From: Pseudomonas sp. MRSN 12121 | GTDB lineage: Bacteria; Pseudomonadota; Gammaproteobacteria; Pseudomonadales; Pseudomonadaceae | Direction: 5' to 3' | DNA: 64,000 nucleotides | NCBI RefSeq assembly: GCF_000931465.1 | Contig: NZ_CP010892.1 | Coordinates: forward strand, 5,107,388-5,171,387 | Part shown: piece by piece, positions 36,749-45,895 of the stretch | How the letters are laid out: each line of letters begins with the position of its first letter | How positions within the stretch are numbered: the first letter of the stretch is position 1 | The notes under the pieces: model-generated | Databases searched by the model: none | Seen by the model: the letters and a program-made list of their open reading frames with translations, nothing else | What the model was told of the DNA's origin: nothing | Made by a program: the position numbers and the translations under genes

Positions 36749-37650
36749 CAGTTGGGCGCATCGAAGATGCCGGTCGACAGGTAACGGTCGCCACGGTCAC
36801 AGACGATCGCGACGATCACTGCGTTCTCGACTTCGCGGGACAGACGCAACATCGCCGCCACCGCACCGCCCGAGGACACGCCGCAGAAGATGCCTTCCTC
36901 GCGCGCCAGGCGCCGGGTCACGTCCTCGGCTTCGCTTTGCGCCATGTCGACGATGCGATCGACGCGGCTGGCCTGGTAGATCTTTGGCAGGTATTCCTGC
37001 GGCCAGCGGCGAATGCCGGGAATGGCCGAACCTTCCATGGGTTGCAGGCCGACGATCTGCACGTTCGGGTTCTGCTCCTTGAGGTAGCGCGAGGTGCCCA
37101 TGATGGTGCCGGTGGTGCCCATGGAACTGACGAAATGGGTGATGGTGCCCGCGGTCTGGCGCCAGATTTCCGGGCCGGTGCCGGTGTAATGCGCCTGCGG
37201 GTTATCGAGGTTGGCGAACTGGTCGAGCATCTTGCCACGGCCTTCGGCCTGCATCCGTTCGGCCAGGTCGCGCGCGCCTTCCATGCCCTCTTCCTGGCTG
37301 ACCAGGATCAGCTCGGCGCCATAGGCGGTCATTGCCGCCTTGCGCTCGGCGCTGGAGCTGTCGGGCATGATCAGGATCATCTTGTAGCCCTTGATCGCCG
37401 CGGCCATGGCCAGGGCGATCCCGGTATTGCCCGAGGTCGCTTCGATCAGCGTATCGCCGGCATGAATCTGCCCACGCAACTCGGCCTGCGTGATCATCGA
37501 CAGCGCCGGGCGGTCCTTGACCGAACCCGCCGGGTTATTGCCTTCGAGCTTGAGCAGCAGGGTGTTACTGGTGGCGCCAGGCAGGCGCTGCAAACGGACC
37601 AGCGGGGTGTTGCCGACGCAATCGGCGATGGTGGGGTACTGCTGAGTCAT
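36748..37650 (-). CDS. cysM: Cysteine synthase B
   Basis: A 300-residue PLP enzyme using O-acetylserine and sulfide or thiosulfate. The PLP lysine is Lys 45 (NNPAGSVKDRPA), with the substrate loop TSGNTGIALA and GTTGTIMGTSRYL as cofactor site. The CysM-specific DSSSAERKAAMTAYGAEL separates it from CysK. The ATG at 37650 gives the standard length. In P. aeruginosa pirA is, as I recall, between cysM and the pirS kinase; it is absent here. Confidence 0.93.
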   Translation of the reverse strand: MTQQYPTIADCVGNTPLVRLQRLPGATSNTLLLKLEGNNPAGSVKDRPALSMITQAELRGQIHAGDTLIEATSGNTGIALAMAAAIKGYKMILIMPDSSSAERKAAMTAYGAELILVSQEEGMEGARDLAERMQAEGRGKMLDQFANLDNPQAHYTGTGPEIWRQTAGTITHFVSSMGTTGTIMGTSRYLKEQNPNVQIVGLQPMEGSAIPGIRRWPQEYLPKIYQASRVDRIVDMAQSEAEDVTRRLAREEGIFCGVSSGGAVAAMLRLSREVENAVIVAIVCDRGDRYLSTGIFDAPN

Positions 37651-37764
37651 GGGCGTATTCGCAATCCAGGCCGCGGGGGCGCCTATCATACCGGCAAACG
37701 TTCGCAGGCCATATCACGCAAAGTGAGGGGCTTATGGCTTAACGCTATAAGGCGACGCCCCCTC

Positions 37765-39144
37765 TCAATCGCCGGCCGGCCCGCTTACCTCGGCAGCCCG
37801 CAACAGCATGTTCAGGCGCAGGCCACGCCCGGCATTCTCCGCCCACATACGCCCGCCCTGACGCTGCACGGCGTTGCGCGCGATGCTCAACCCCAGGCCG
37901 AAACCACCGTCGCCGGGGCGCGAGCCATCGAGGCGGGTGAAAGGGTCGAAGATCCGCTGCAAGTCCGCATCGGCCACGCCCGGCCCTTCGTCCTCCAGCC
38001 ACAGCAGCCAGTACTCGCCCTGGCGCTGGCCGTCCAGCACCACCCGGCCGCCCACCGGCGAATGGCGGATGGCATTGCGCAGGAGGTTTTCCAGCGCCTG
38101 GGCCAGGGTATTGAGGTTGCCCCTGACCCAGCACGAGGCATCCAGCGCGCACTGCAACCGGGCAACGGGCCAGGCGCTTTCGAAGCAGGCGTTTTCCGTG
38201 AGCATTTCCCACAAGGCCTGGACCTGGATGTCCTCTTCGGCCAACGGCGCCCGTTCCGTGTCGAGCCAGGCCAGTTGCAAGGTGTCGTCGACCAGCCGTT
38301 GCATGCCGTCCACTTCCCGCGCCAGGCGTTCGCGCAGGGCCGGCAAGCTCTGCTCGCCATCGCAGGCCACCCGCAAGCGGCTCAAGGGCGTGCGCAACTC
38401 ATGGGAAAGATCGCGCAGCAATTGCTGCTGCAAGGCCACGGTGCCCTGCAGGCGCTCGGACATCTGGTCGAAGGCCCGGCCCAGTTCGCCCAGTTCGTCC
38501 TGGCGACTGGTGGTCTGGCTCGACAGCCGCGTGCTCAATTGATCGGCGCGCCAGGCGTTGGCCTGCTCGCGCAACTGGTTCAGCGGCACCACCAGCAGTC
38601 GATACAGCCCGACGCACAGCAGCAGGGTGAACAGCCCCGGAATCACGCCGTTGGTCAGCATGCGCCAGAACACCCGGTAACGCCCCGGCATGAAACGCTG
38701 GGGCAATTCGATCACCAGGCTGCCGGCCGAAGGGTCGCCGGGAAACGGGATTTTCAACCAGGGCAGGCCGCGGGTATGCCGGCTGACCGGCCAGTCCAGG
38801 CCGCGCAGGAACGTCAGGCGCTGGCTCTCGGCCTCGCTTAGCGGATAGCTGCTCAGCGATTGCAGGTCGCGCCCGATGACCCCGACCCAATGCTGCTCGC
38901 GCCCGGCCATCGCCTGCAGCCAGGCATCGACCCCGGCGCTCTGCCCCTGGTTCCAGGCCTGCTCGGCTTCGGCGGCGTAGCCGGTCAGGGTGCCGCGGGC
39001 CTCATCGGACAGGAACAGGTTCTTCTGTTCCATGTAGCGGCCCCAGGACCAGCTCAGCCAGATCATCAGCAAACAGAAGGCGACCAACAGACAGGCCAGT
39101 TTCCAGAACAGCGAATGGCGCCCGGGCAGTTCAGGCCATCTCAT
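37765..39144 (-). CDS. Two-component sensor histidine kinase (PirS/PfeS-like position)
   Basis: A 459-residue kinase with two membrane helices (about 12-31 and 163-185), a periplasmic sensor region, HAMP, HisKA with His 248 (DLSHELRTPLSRL), and an ATPase domain (NLLRNAIRHS, DEGPGV, GFGLGLSIARN). It overlaps the end of the response-regulator gene by about 14 bases. The order cysM-kinase-regulator-gacS matches the P. aeruginosa pirS-pirR locus for ferric-enterobactin uptake, but pirA is missing, so the ligand may differ. A GTG three codons upstream (39153) is an alternative start. Confidence 0.88.
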   Translation of the reverse strand: MRWPELPGRHSLFWKLACLLVAFCLLMIWLSWSWGRYMEQKNLFLSDEARGTLTGYAAEAEQAWNQGQSAGVDAWLQAMAGREQHWVGVIGRDLQSLSSYPLSEAESQRLTFLRGLDWPVSRHTRGLPWLKIPFPGDPSAGSLVIELPQRFMPGRYRVFWRMLTNGVIPGLFTLLLCVGLYRLLVVPLNQLREQANAWRADQLSTRLSSQTTSRQDELGELGRAFDQMSERLQGTVALQQQLLRDLSHELRTPLSRLRVACDGEQSLPALRERLAREVDGMQRLVDDTLQLAWLDTERAPLAEEDIQVQALWEMLTENACFESAWPVARLQCALDASCWVRGNLNTLAQALENLLRNAIRHSPVGGRVVLDGQRQGEYWLLWLEDEGPGVADADLQRIFDPFTRLDGSRPGDGGFGLGLSIARNAVQRQGGRMWAENAGRGLRLNMLLRAAEVSGPAGD

Positions 39145-39853
39145 CGACGGCACTCAACACATACCCCTTGCCCCAGACCGTGCGTATTTCCCGCGCGACA
39201 TAACCGACGGCCTTGAGCTTGCGGCGGATCTGGCTGATGTGCATGTCCAGGCTGCGATCGTGCGGGGCGTAGCCGCGCTGCAGCACATGCTGATAAAGGA
39301 AGGGTTTGCTCAGGACCTCGTCGCCATTGCGGTTGAGCGTCTCCAGCAAACGATATTCGCTGCGGGTCAACCCGGCCCATTGCTGGCGGTAATGGACGTC
39401 GCACAGCTCGTCGTCGAAGCGCAGGCCCTGGGTTTCCTGGCGGAGCGGCACCGCGGCCGGCCGGCGGTCCAGCGCCACCCGCCGCAGGATGGCCTCGATG
39501 CGTACCCGCAGCTCGGCCATGCTGAAGGGCTTGGGCAGATAGTCGTCGGCGCCCAGGCGAAAGCCGCTGATGCGATCGGCCTCGGCCCCCAGCGCCGACA
39601 TCAGCAGCACCGGCGTGGAGTGGCTCTGGCGCAAGTGCGTGAGCACCGACAGGCCGTCCATGCCCGGCAACAGGATATCCATCAGCACCACGTCGAAAGA
39701 TTGCCGGCGCACGATCTCCAGGCCTTCCTGGCCGTTCTGGCACCAGGTGACCGCAAAACCGCTGCGCCCCAGTTGTTCGTGCACATAGGCGCCGAGCACC
39801 GGATCGTCTTCGATGCTCAGGATCCGGGGCTGGTCGATAGATACGGGATTCAT
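39131..39853 (-). CDS. OmpR-family response regulator (PirR-like position)
   Basis: The 240-residue regulator has a receiver domain with Asp 59 (VVLMDILLPGMDG), Lys in LPKPFSMAEL, and an OmpR winged helix (TRSEYRLLETL, SLDMHISQIRRKL). It starts at the ATG at 39853. It is translationally coupled to the kinase downstream. Divergent from gacS. Confidence 0.92.
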   Translation of the reverse strand: MNPVSIDQPRILSIEDDPVLGAYVHEQLGRSGFAVTWCQNGQEGLEIVRRQSFDVVLMDILLPGMDGLSVLTHLRQSHSTPVLLMSALGAEADRISGFRLGADDYLPKPFSMAELRVRIEAILRRVALDRRPAAVPLRQETQGLRFDDELCDVHYRQQWAGLTRSEYRLLETLNRNGDEVLSKPFLYQHVLQRGYAPHDRSLDMHISQIRRKLKAVGYVAREIRTVWGKGYVLSAVDEMA

Positions 39854-40066
39854 TGGCTTCTGCAAGCGATTCTCAGTTGAGCGATTATTCAAGATTGGCC
39901 GCGCCCGGGCAACCGACGCCGGTCAACAAAATGTTCGAGGGCGCCAGTACCGGTTCGGCGATCGATTTGCCGAGATTGCCGCTCGGCAAATGGCTACACT
40001 GCGCAGGTGTTGCGCACCGGATGTGCGCAAGGTTCATTCAAAACAGCGTGGTAGCAGGAGAGTTGC

Positions 40067-42820
40067 GTGCTTAAGAAACTGGGGATCAAAGGCCGCGTGC
40101 TGTTGCTGACCTTGCTGCCAACCAGCCTGATGGCGTTGGTGCTGGGCGGCTATTTCACCTGGATGCAGCAATCGGACCTGCAAACCCAGCTTCTGCAACG
40201 CGGCGAGATGCTCGCCGAACAACTGGCGCCCCTGGTCGCGCCCGCCCTCGCCCACTCGAACACCGCCCTGCTGGAGCGCATCGCCACCCAGTCGCTGGAA
40301 CAACAGGACGTACGCGCGGTGACCTTCCTCGCGCCCGACCGCACGCCGCTGGCCCATGCCGGCCCGACCATGCTCAATGCCGCGCCGACCGGCAACGGCA
40401 GCCAGATGCTGCAACGCACCGGCAGCGACGCCACCCGCTATTTGCTGCCGGTGTTCGGCCGCCATCGCAACCTGGCCGGCGATCTGATTCCCGACGAGTC
40501 CGACCGCCTGCTCGGCTGGGTCGAACTGGAACTGTCCCACAACAGCATGCTGCTACGCGGTTATCGCAGCCTGTTCGCCAGCCTGCTGCTGATCAGCGCC
40601 GGACTGATCGGCACCGGTCTCTTGGCCTTGCGCATGGGCCGCACCATCAACAACCCGCTGAACCAGATCAAGCAGGCCGTTACCCAGCTCAAGGACGGCA
40701 ACCTGGAAACCCGCCTGCCGCCGCTGGGCAGCCAGGAACTGGACGAACTGGCCGCGGGCATCAACCGCATGGCCGGCACCCTGCAGAACGCCCAGGAAGA
40801 ATTGCAGCACAGCATCGACCAGGCCACCGAGGACGTACGCCAGAACCTGGAAACCATCGAGATCCAGAACATCGAGCTGGACCTGGCGCGCAAGGAGGCC
40901 CTGGAGGCCAGCCGGATCAAGTCCGAATTCCTGGCCAACATGAGTCATGAAATCCGCACGCCGCTCAACGGCATCCTCGGCTTCACCCACTTGTTGCAGA
41001 AAAGCGAGCTGACTCCGCGCCAGCTGGATTACCTGGGCACCATCGAAAAATCCGCCGACAGCCTGCTGGGGATCATCAACGAAATCCTCGACTTCTCGAA
41101 AATCGAAGCCGGCAAGCTGGTGCTCGACAGCATTCCGTTCAACCTGCGCGACCTGTTGCAGGACACCCTGACCATCCTCGCCCCGGCGGCCCACGCCAAG
41201 CAGCTGGAACTGGTCAGCCTGGTGTACCGCGATACCCCGCTGTCGCTGGTGGGCGACCCGCTGCGGCTCAAGCAGATCCTCACCAACCTGGTGAGCAATG
41301 CGATCAAGTTCACCCGCGAGGGCACCATCGTCGCCCGCGCGATGCTCGAGGAAGAGCACGAAGACAGCGTGCAATTGCGCATCAGTATCCAGGACACCGG
41401 CATCGGGCTGTCGAACCAGGATGTGCGCGCCCTGTTCCAGGCGTTCAGCCAGGCCGACAACTCGCTGTCGCGCCAGCCCGGCGGCACCGGCCTGGGGCTG
41501 GTGATTTCCAAGCGCCTGATCGAACAGATGGGCGGCGAAATCGGTGTCGACAGCACCCCGGGCGAAGGTTCGGAGTTCTGGATCAGCCTGCGCCTGCCGA
41601 AAACCCGCGACGACGCCGAGGACCTGCCCGCCCCGCCGCTGCTCGGCCGGCGGGTCGCGGTCCTGGAGAACCATGAACTGGCACGCCAGGCCTTGCAGCA
41701 CCAGCTCGAGGACTGCGGCCTGGAAGTCACGCCGTTCAATACCCTGGAAGCCCTGACCAACGGGGTCACCGGTGTGCACCAGACGGAACAGGCGATCGAC
41801 CTGGCGGTCCTCGGCATCACCACCAACGACATGCCGCCGGAACGCCTCAACCAGCACATCTGGGACCTCGAACACCTGGGCTGCAAAGTGCTGGTGTTGT
41901 GCCCGACCACCGAACAGACGGTGTTCCACCTGTCGGTGCCCAACCCGCACAGCCAGTTGCAGGCCAAGCCGGCGTGCACGCGCAAACTGCGCCGGGCCCT
42001 GGCCGACCTGGTCAACCCCAAGGTAACGCGCAGCGAGCCGAGCGAACCGATCGCCAGCCGTCCGCCGCGGGTGCTCTGTGTCGATGACAACCCGGCCAAC
42101 CTGCTGCTGGTGCAGACCCTGCTCGAAGACATGGGCGCCAAGGTGCTCGCAGTGGACAGCGGCTATGCCGCAGTCAAGGCTGTGCAGAACGAAGCGTTCG
42201 ACCTGGTGATGATGGACGTGCAGATGCCCGGCATGGACGGTCGCCAGAGCACCGAGGCGATTCGCCAGTGGGAAAGCGAGCGCAACTGCACGCCATTGCC
42301 GGTGATCGCCCTCACCGCCCATGCCATGGCCAACGAAAAACGCGCGCTGCTGCAAAGCGGCATGGACGACTACCTGACCAAGCCCATCAGCGAGCGCCAA
42401 CTGGCGCAGGTGGTACTGAAATGGACCGGCCTGGCCCTGCGCAACCAGGGCCCGGAACGCAGCGGCGAACCGTCCGGCAACGGCCTCGAGCTGCAGGTAC
42501 TGGACCACGACGAAGGCTTGCGCCTGGCCGCCGGCAAGGCGGACCTGGCCGCCGACATGCTGGCGATGCTCCTGGCCTCGCTGGAGGCCGACCGGGAAGC
42601 GATCCGCACGGCGCGCGCGGCCAACGACCACACGGCGCTGATCGAACGGGTCCACCGTCTGCACGGCGCCACCCGCTACTGTGGCGTGCCGCAACTGCGC
42701 GCTGCCTGCCAGCGCGCCGAAACCCTGCTCAAGCAGGAAGACAGCAAGGCCTTCGCCGCCCTCGACGAGCTCGAACGGGCCATCAATCGCCTGGCCACGG
42801 AAGCCCGCATCAACGCCTGA
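40067..42820 (+). CDS. gacS: Global hybrid sensor kinase GacS
   Basis: The 917-residue tripartite kinase starts MLKKLGIKGRVLLLTLLPTS from a GTG. It has two membrane helices flanking a periplasmic loop, HAMP, HisKA with His 294 (NMSHEIRTPLNG), ATPase (GLSNQDVRALF, GGTGLGLVISK), a receiver with Asp 717 (LVMMDVQMPGMDG) and a C-terminal HPt with His 866 (RLHGATRYCG). It drives GacA and the Rsm small RNAs, controlling secondary metabolism and exoproducts. It is divergent from the PirR-like gene and followed by ldhA, the usual Pseudomonas order. No truncation or frameshift is visible, which is worth noting because gacS mutates often in culture. Confidence 0.97.
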   Translation: MLKKLGIKGRVLLLTLLPTSLMALVLGGYFTWMQQSDLQTQLLQRGEMLAEQLAPLVAPALAHSNTALLERIATQSLEQQDVRAVTFLAPDRTPLAHAGPTMLNAAPTGNGSQMLQRTGSDATRYLLPVFGRHRNLAGDLIPDESDRLLGWVELELSHNSMLLRGYRSLFASLLLISAGLIGTGLLALRMGRTINNPLNQIKQAVTQLKDGNLETRLPPLGSQELDELAAGINRMAGTLQNAQEELQHSIDQATEDVRQNLETIEIQNIELDLARKEALEASRIKSEFLANMSHEIRTPLNGILGFTHLLQKSELTPRQLDYLGTIEKSADSLLGIINEILDFSKIEAGKLVLDSIPFNLRDLLQDTLTILAPAAHAKQLELVSLVYRDTPLSLVGDPLRLKQILTNLVSNAIKFTREGTIVARAMLEEEHEDSVQLRISIQDTGIGLSNQDVRALFQAFSQADNSLSRQPGGTGLGLVISKRLIEQMGGEIGVDSTPGEGSEFWISLRLPKTRDDAEDLPAPPLLGRRVAVLENHELARQALQHQLEDCGLEVTPFNTLEALTNGVTGVHQTEQAIDLAVLGITTNDMPPERLNQHIWDLEHLGCKVLVLCPTTEQTVFHLSVPNPHSQLQAKPACTRKLRRALADLVNPKVTRSEPSEPIASRPPRVLCVDDNPANLLLVQTLLEDMGAKVLAVDSGYAAVKAVQNEAFDLVMMDVQMPGMDGRQSTEAIRQWESERNCTPLPVIALTAHAMANEKRALLQSGMDDYLTKPISERQLAQVVLKWTGLALRNQGPERSGEPSGNGLELQVLDHDEGLRLAAGKADLAADMLAMLLASLEADREAIRTARAANDHTALIERVHRLHGATRYCGVPQLRAACQRAETLLKQEDSKAFAALDELERAINRLATEARINA

Positions 42821-42836
42821 CTCAGGGCAACACCCC

Positions 42837-42868
42837 GGCTGCCCCGAAGGTGCAAGCTATGGGCAGCC
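42837..42868 (+). terminator. Possible hairpin between gacS and ldhA
   Basis: GGCTGCCC (42837-42844) and GGGCAGCC (42861-42868) can pair across a 16-base loop just before the ldhA ribosome-binding site. There is no T-run, so it is at most a weak or Rho-assisted terminator. Confidence 0.35.
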
Positions 42869-42886
42869 TCCCACAAGGAAGACGCC

Positions 42887-43876
42887 ATGCGCACGATTCT
42901 CTTCAGCAGCCAGAACCACGACCGCGACAGCTTCCTCGGCGCATCACTGCCGCCAGGTATCGAACTGCAATTCCAGGCCGCGCGACTGAGCCTGGACACC
43001 GCGCCGCTGGCGGAACACCACGAGGTGGTCTGCGCCTTTATCAACGACGACCTGAGCGCACCGGTGCTGGAGCAACTGGCGGCCGGCGGCACGCGCCTGA
43101 TCGCGCTGCGCTCGGCCGGCTACAACCATGTCGACCTGGCCGCCGCCAAGCGCCTGGGCCTGGATGTGGTGCGGGTCCCGGCCTACTCGCCCCATGCCGT
43201 GGCCGAACACGCGGTGGCGCTGATCCTGGCGCTGAACCGCCGTCTGCACCGTGCCTACAACCGGACCCGCGAAGGCGACTTCAGCCTGCACGGCCTGACC
43301 GGTTTCGACCTGGTGGGGAAAACCGTCGGCATCGTCGGCACCGGGCAGATCGGCGCGACGTTCGCGCGGATCATGGCCGGCTTCGGCTGCCGATTGCTGG
43401 CCCACGCCCCCTTTCCCAACCCCGAGGTCGAGGCCCTGGGCGCACGTTACCTGAGCCTGCCGGAGCTGCTGGCCGAGGCGCAGATCATCAGCCTGCACTG
43501 CCCGCTGACGGCCGCCAGCAAACACCTGATCAACCGCCAGAGCCTGGCCCGGATGCAACCGGGGGCGATGCTGATCAACACGGGCCGCGGCGGCCTGGTG
43601 GACACCCCGGCGTTGATCGAAGCCTTGAAGAGCGGCCAGCTGGGCTACCTGGGGCTGGATGTCTATGAAGAGGAAGCCCAGCTGTTCTTCGAGGACCGTT
43701 CCGACCTGCCGCTGCAGGACGACGTGCTCGCGCGCCTGCTGACGTTCCCCAACGTGATCATCACCGCGCACCAGGCCTTCCTCACCCGCGAGGCCCTGGC
43801 GGCGATCGCCGAGACCACCTTGCACAACATCGCCGCCTGGGCCGGCGGCTCGCCATGCAACCGGGTGGACAGCTGA
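42887..43876 (+). CDS. ldhA: D-lactate dehydrogenase (2-hydroxyacid dehydrogenase family)
   Basis: A 329-residue NAD-dependent D-2-hydroxyacid dehydrogenase. The Rossmann motif VGIVGTGQIGATFARI and catalytic Arg/Glu/His set (RSAGYNHVDL, INTGRGGLVDT, ITAHQAFLT) fit LdhA. It probably reduces pyruvate to D-lactate. AAGGAAG precedes the ATG. It is linked to gacS as in P. aeruginosa. Confidence 0.92.
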   Translation: MRTILFSSQNHDRDSFLGASLPPGIELQFQAARLSLDTAPLAEHHEVVCAFINDDLSAPVLEQLAAGGTRLIALRSAGYNHVDLAAAKRLGLDVVRVPAYSPHAVAEHAVALILALNRRLHRAYNRTREGDFSLHGLTGFDLVGKTVGIVGTGQIGATFARIMAGFGCRLLAHAPFPNPEVEALGARYLSLPELLAEAQIISLHCPLTAASKHLINRQSLARMQPGAMLINTGRGGLVDTPALIEALKSGQLGYLGLDVYEEEAQLFFEDRSDLPLQDDVLARLLTFPNVIITAHQAFLTREALAAIAETTLHNIAAWAGGSPCNRVDS

Positions 43877-43966
43877 AGCGACGGACAGGCGGCACGCCCA
43901 GGTCATCTGCCTGCAACCTGAGGGATCGGGGCGCGTGCTAGCATACGCGCCAGATTTGGAGGACCC

Positions 43967-44404
43967 ATGGTCGAACACGATTTCCGCTACAGCCTGATGA
44001 ACCCGCAACACACCCTGATCGAATGCCGCGCCCTGGTGCCCGGCCGCTACCAGGTCACCGGCAACGGTGGTTCGATTCGCAACGACGACGTGCTGATCGT
44101 CACCCTCAAGGGCAGCAAGGACCTGTCGATGCGCCTGACGGTGGAAACCGTGCGCCATCTGATCAACCCGGCCGGCCAGTGGGTCGCCGTGGCCCGTGGC
44201 CCGGTATTCGGCGAACTGGCGATCCACCAGTGGCAGGTCAACTGCGACAGCTGCGCCAGCGAATTGAGTTTCGAGTTCGCGGTGGATGCCAAGCTCGGCA
44301 GCAAGGCGCAAAAACCGGCAGCCAGCGCACGAATCGCCGAGCTGGGCTGGATCAGCGAAGGGGAAAAACACCTGTGCCCGAAATGCCAGCGAGCCGCCCA
44401 ATGA
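43967..44404 (+). CDS. Conserved protein with a possible zinc ribbon
   Basis: A 145-residue soluble protein. Two CxxC pairs, CDSC (about residues 90-93) and CPKC (about 137-140), could bind zinc. It starts MVEHDFRYSLMNPQH with TTGGAGG upstream. Its stop overlaps the start of the META-domain lipoprotein gene (ATGA). The function is unknown. Confidence 0.72.
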   Translation: MVEHDFRYSLMNPQHTLIECRALVPGRYQVTGNGGSIRNDDVLIVTLKGSKDLSMRLTVETVRHLINPAGQWVAVARGPVFGELAIHQWQVNCDSCASELSFEFAVDAKLGSKAQKPAASARIAELGWISEGEKHLCPKCQRAAQ

Positions 44405-44805
44405 AACGCCTGGCCTTGAGCGCCGCTCTCGGCGCCGGCCTGCTGGGTTGCGCGGCGGAACCGGTGAAACTGCAACAAGACCGTAGCTACATTCTCGAGT
44501 GGATCGGCGAGCGTCCGCTGATCGACTACAGCCACCTGACCATCACCCTCGGTGAAGACGGTCGCGCCTACGGCAATGGCGGCTGCAACCACTGGTTCGC
44601 GCCCTACACCCTGGACGGCGACAAACTCAGCTTCGGCAAGGTCGGCAGCACCCGTAAGATGTGCGCGCCCGCCCTGATGGAGCAGGAGCGGCGCTTCCTG
44701 CAGGCGCTGGAGAATGTGCAGCGCTGGGACATCTCCCCGATCGAGCAAGTGCGCTTCTGGCCGGCCGAAGGCAAGCCGCTGCGCTGGTGGCTCGAGGAAG
44801 GTTGA
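44401..44805 (+). CDS. META-domain lipoprotein (HslJ-like)
   Basis: A 134-residue precursor with a lipoprotein signal (LLGCAAEP, Cys about 17) and a META domain (GEDGRAYGNGGCNHWFAPY, STRKMCAPALMEQERRFLQAL), the same fold as E. coli HslJ. HslJ-like proteins are linked to heat and novobiocin resistance, but the molecular role is unclear. The start overlaps the preceding stop. No terminator follows; a REP lies about 105 bases downstream. Confidence 0.88.
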   Translation: MKRLALSAALGAGLLGCAAEPVKLQQDRSYILEWIGERPLIDYSHLTITLGEDGRAYGNGGCNHWFAPYTLDGDKLSFGKVGSTRKMCAPALMEQERRFLQALENVQRWDISPIEQVRFWPAEGKPLRWWLEEG

Positions 44806-44910
44806 TCCGCGCCCCTGTCGCCGCTGCCGAGCGCAGCGAGGCCGCGATCGGCAACGCAGTTGCCGCAAACCACGTTCTGTCTGGATAAACGCGTCGGCTG
44901 GTCTGGCGCG

Positions 44911-44935
44911 ATCGCGGGCAAGCCTCGCTCCTACA
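44911..44935 (+). repeat. Single REP sequence
   Basis: ATCGCGGGCAAGCCTCGCTC followed by CTACA matches one arm of the REPIN at 46926-46987 exactly. Only one arm is present here, between the META lipoprotein and the thioredoxin lipoprotein genes. A second degenerate repeat-like stretch, GAGCGCAGCGAGGCCGCGAT, lies about 80 bases to the left. Confidence 0.8.
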
Positions 44936-44949
44936 AGGGCGGTGTACTG

Positions 44950-45414
44950 TCAATGCCCCCGCAGGGCTTCGAGCTTCGCCATCACCCCCGCCGCGGTCTG
45001 CTCGCCCATCAGTTGCTCACGCACTTTGCCCTTGTCATCGATGATGTAGGTCACCGGCAGGCCTTCGCTGCGCGGCAGATCGAAAATCTCCGCCGGGTTC
45101 TGCGCCAGCACGGTGAACTTGATGCCCAGTTTTTCACTGGCGCTCTTGAGCTCCTCGCCCTGGACGTTATCGAAATTCACCCCCAGCACGCTCACCGGCT
45201 GGCCCTTGAGGCTTTCGGCCAGGGCATTGAGCTCGGGGATCTCGGTACGGCACGGCCCGCACCACTCAGCCCAGTAATTGAGGACCAGCCACTGCTTGTC
45301 CACACGTTCGGCGGCGACTTTCTGGCCATATTGATCGACCCCGTAATCGTTGCCGCAGCCGCTCAGCAACAAGGTGCCGATGATCGCCAATGCCGCTGCC
45401 AATTGCCTTGCCAT
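44950..45414 (-). CDS. Thioredoxin-like lipoprotein (TlpA/ResA type)
   Basis: A 154-residue precursor with lipobox LLSGC (Cys 20) and a thioredoxin fold with the redox motif WCGPC (Cys 52, Cys 55). GLPVTYIIDDKG contains the cis-Pro. It probably acts in periplasmic thiol reduction or cytochrome maturation. It is convergent with the META lipoprotein gene. Confidence 0.9.
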   Translation of the reverse strand: MARQLAAALAIIGTLLLSGCGNDYGVDQYGQKVAAERVDKQWLVLNYWAEWCGPCRTEIPELNALAESLKGQPVSVLGVNFDNVQGEELKSASEKLGIKFTVLAQNPAEIFDLPRSEGLPVTYIIDDKGKVREQLMGEQTAAGVMAKLEALRGH

Positions 45415-45541
45415 GCCTAGATCCTTGTATTGAAAAACCTGTCAAACCCGCTTTCTCGTGCGACCCATCGCCTCGCGAGGTTCAGGACTGCCCGTCGCGC
45501 AGGTAGAATAGCCGCCACCTTACGCAAGATGCGACCCGCCC

Positions 45542-45895
45542 ATGACCGATCTGACGCTTTATCACAATCCGCGCTGCTCGAAATCCCGCGGCGCGCTGGA
45601 ACTGCTGGAAGCCCGCGGCCTGACCCCGACCGTGGTCCGCTACCTGGAGACCCCGCTCGATGCCACCCGGTTGCAAGCCTTGCTGGGCAAGCTCGGGATC
45701 AGTGCCCGCCAACTGCTGCGCACCGGCGAAGACGAGTACAAGACCCTGAACCTGGCCGACCCCGGCCTGAGCGAAGCGCAACTGATCGCCGCCATCGCCG
45801 CCCATCCGAAGCTCATGGAACGGCCGATTCTCGAAGCCGGCGACAAGGCCATCATCGGCCGGCCGCCGGAGAACGTGCTGGAGATCCTGCCTTGA
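45542..45895 (+). CDS. arsC: Arsenate reductase family protein (glutaredoxin-dependent type)
   Basis: A 117-residue ArsC/YfgD-fold protein with the nucleophilic Cys 12 in LYHNPRCSKSRGA, and the RPILEAGDKAIIGRPPE C-terminus. It may reduce arsenate with glutaredoxin; YfgD-type members have not all been shown to do so. It is first in an arsC-wrbA-DUF2069 operon. The wrbA start overlaps its stop (TTGA). Confidence 0.88.
   Translation: MTDLTLYHNPRCSKSRGALELLEARGLTPTVVRYLETPLDATRLQALLGKLGISARQLLRTGEDEYKTLNLADPGLSEAQLIAAIAAHPKLMERPILEAGDKAIIGRPPENVLEILP

Noticed and set aside
40553..42694. 713-residue minus-strand frame over gacS
   Set aside because: Antisense shadow; no start signal or domain.
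40067..42820. Possible gacS inactivation
   Set aside because: The frame is intact with His, Asp and HPt His all present.
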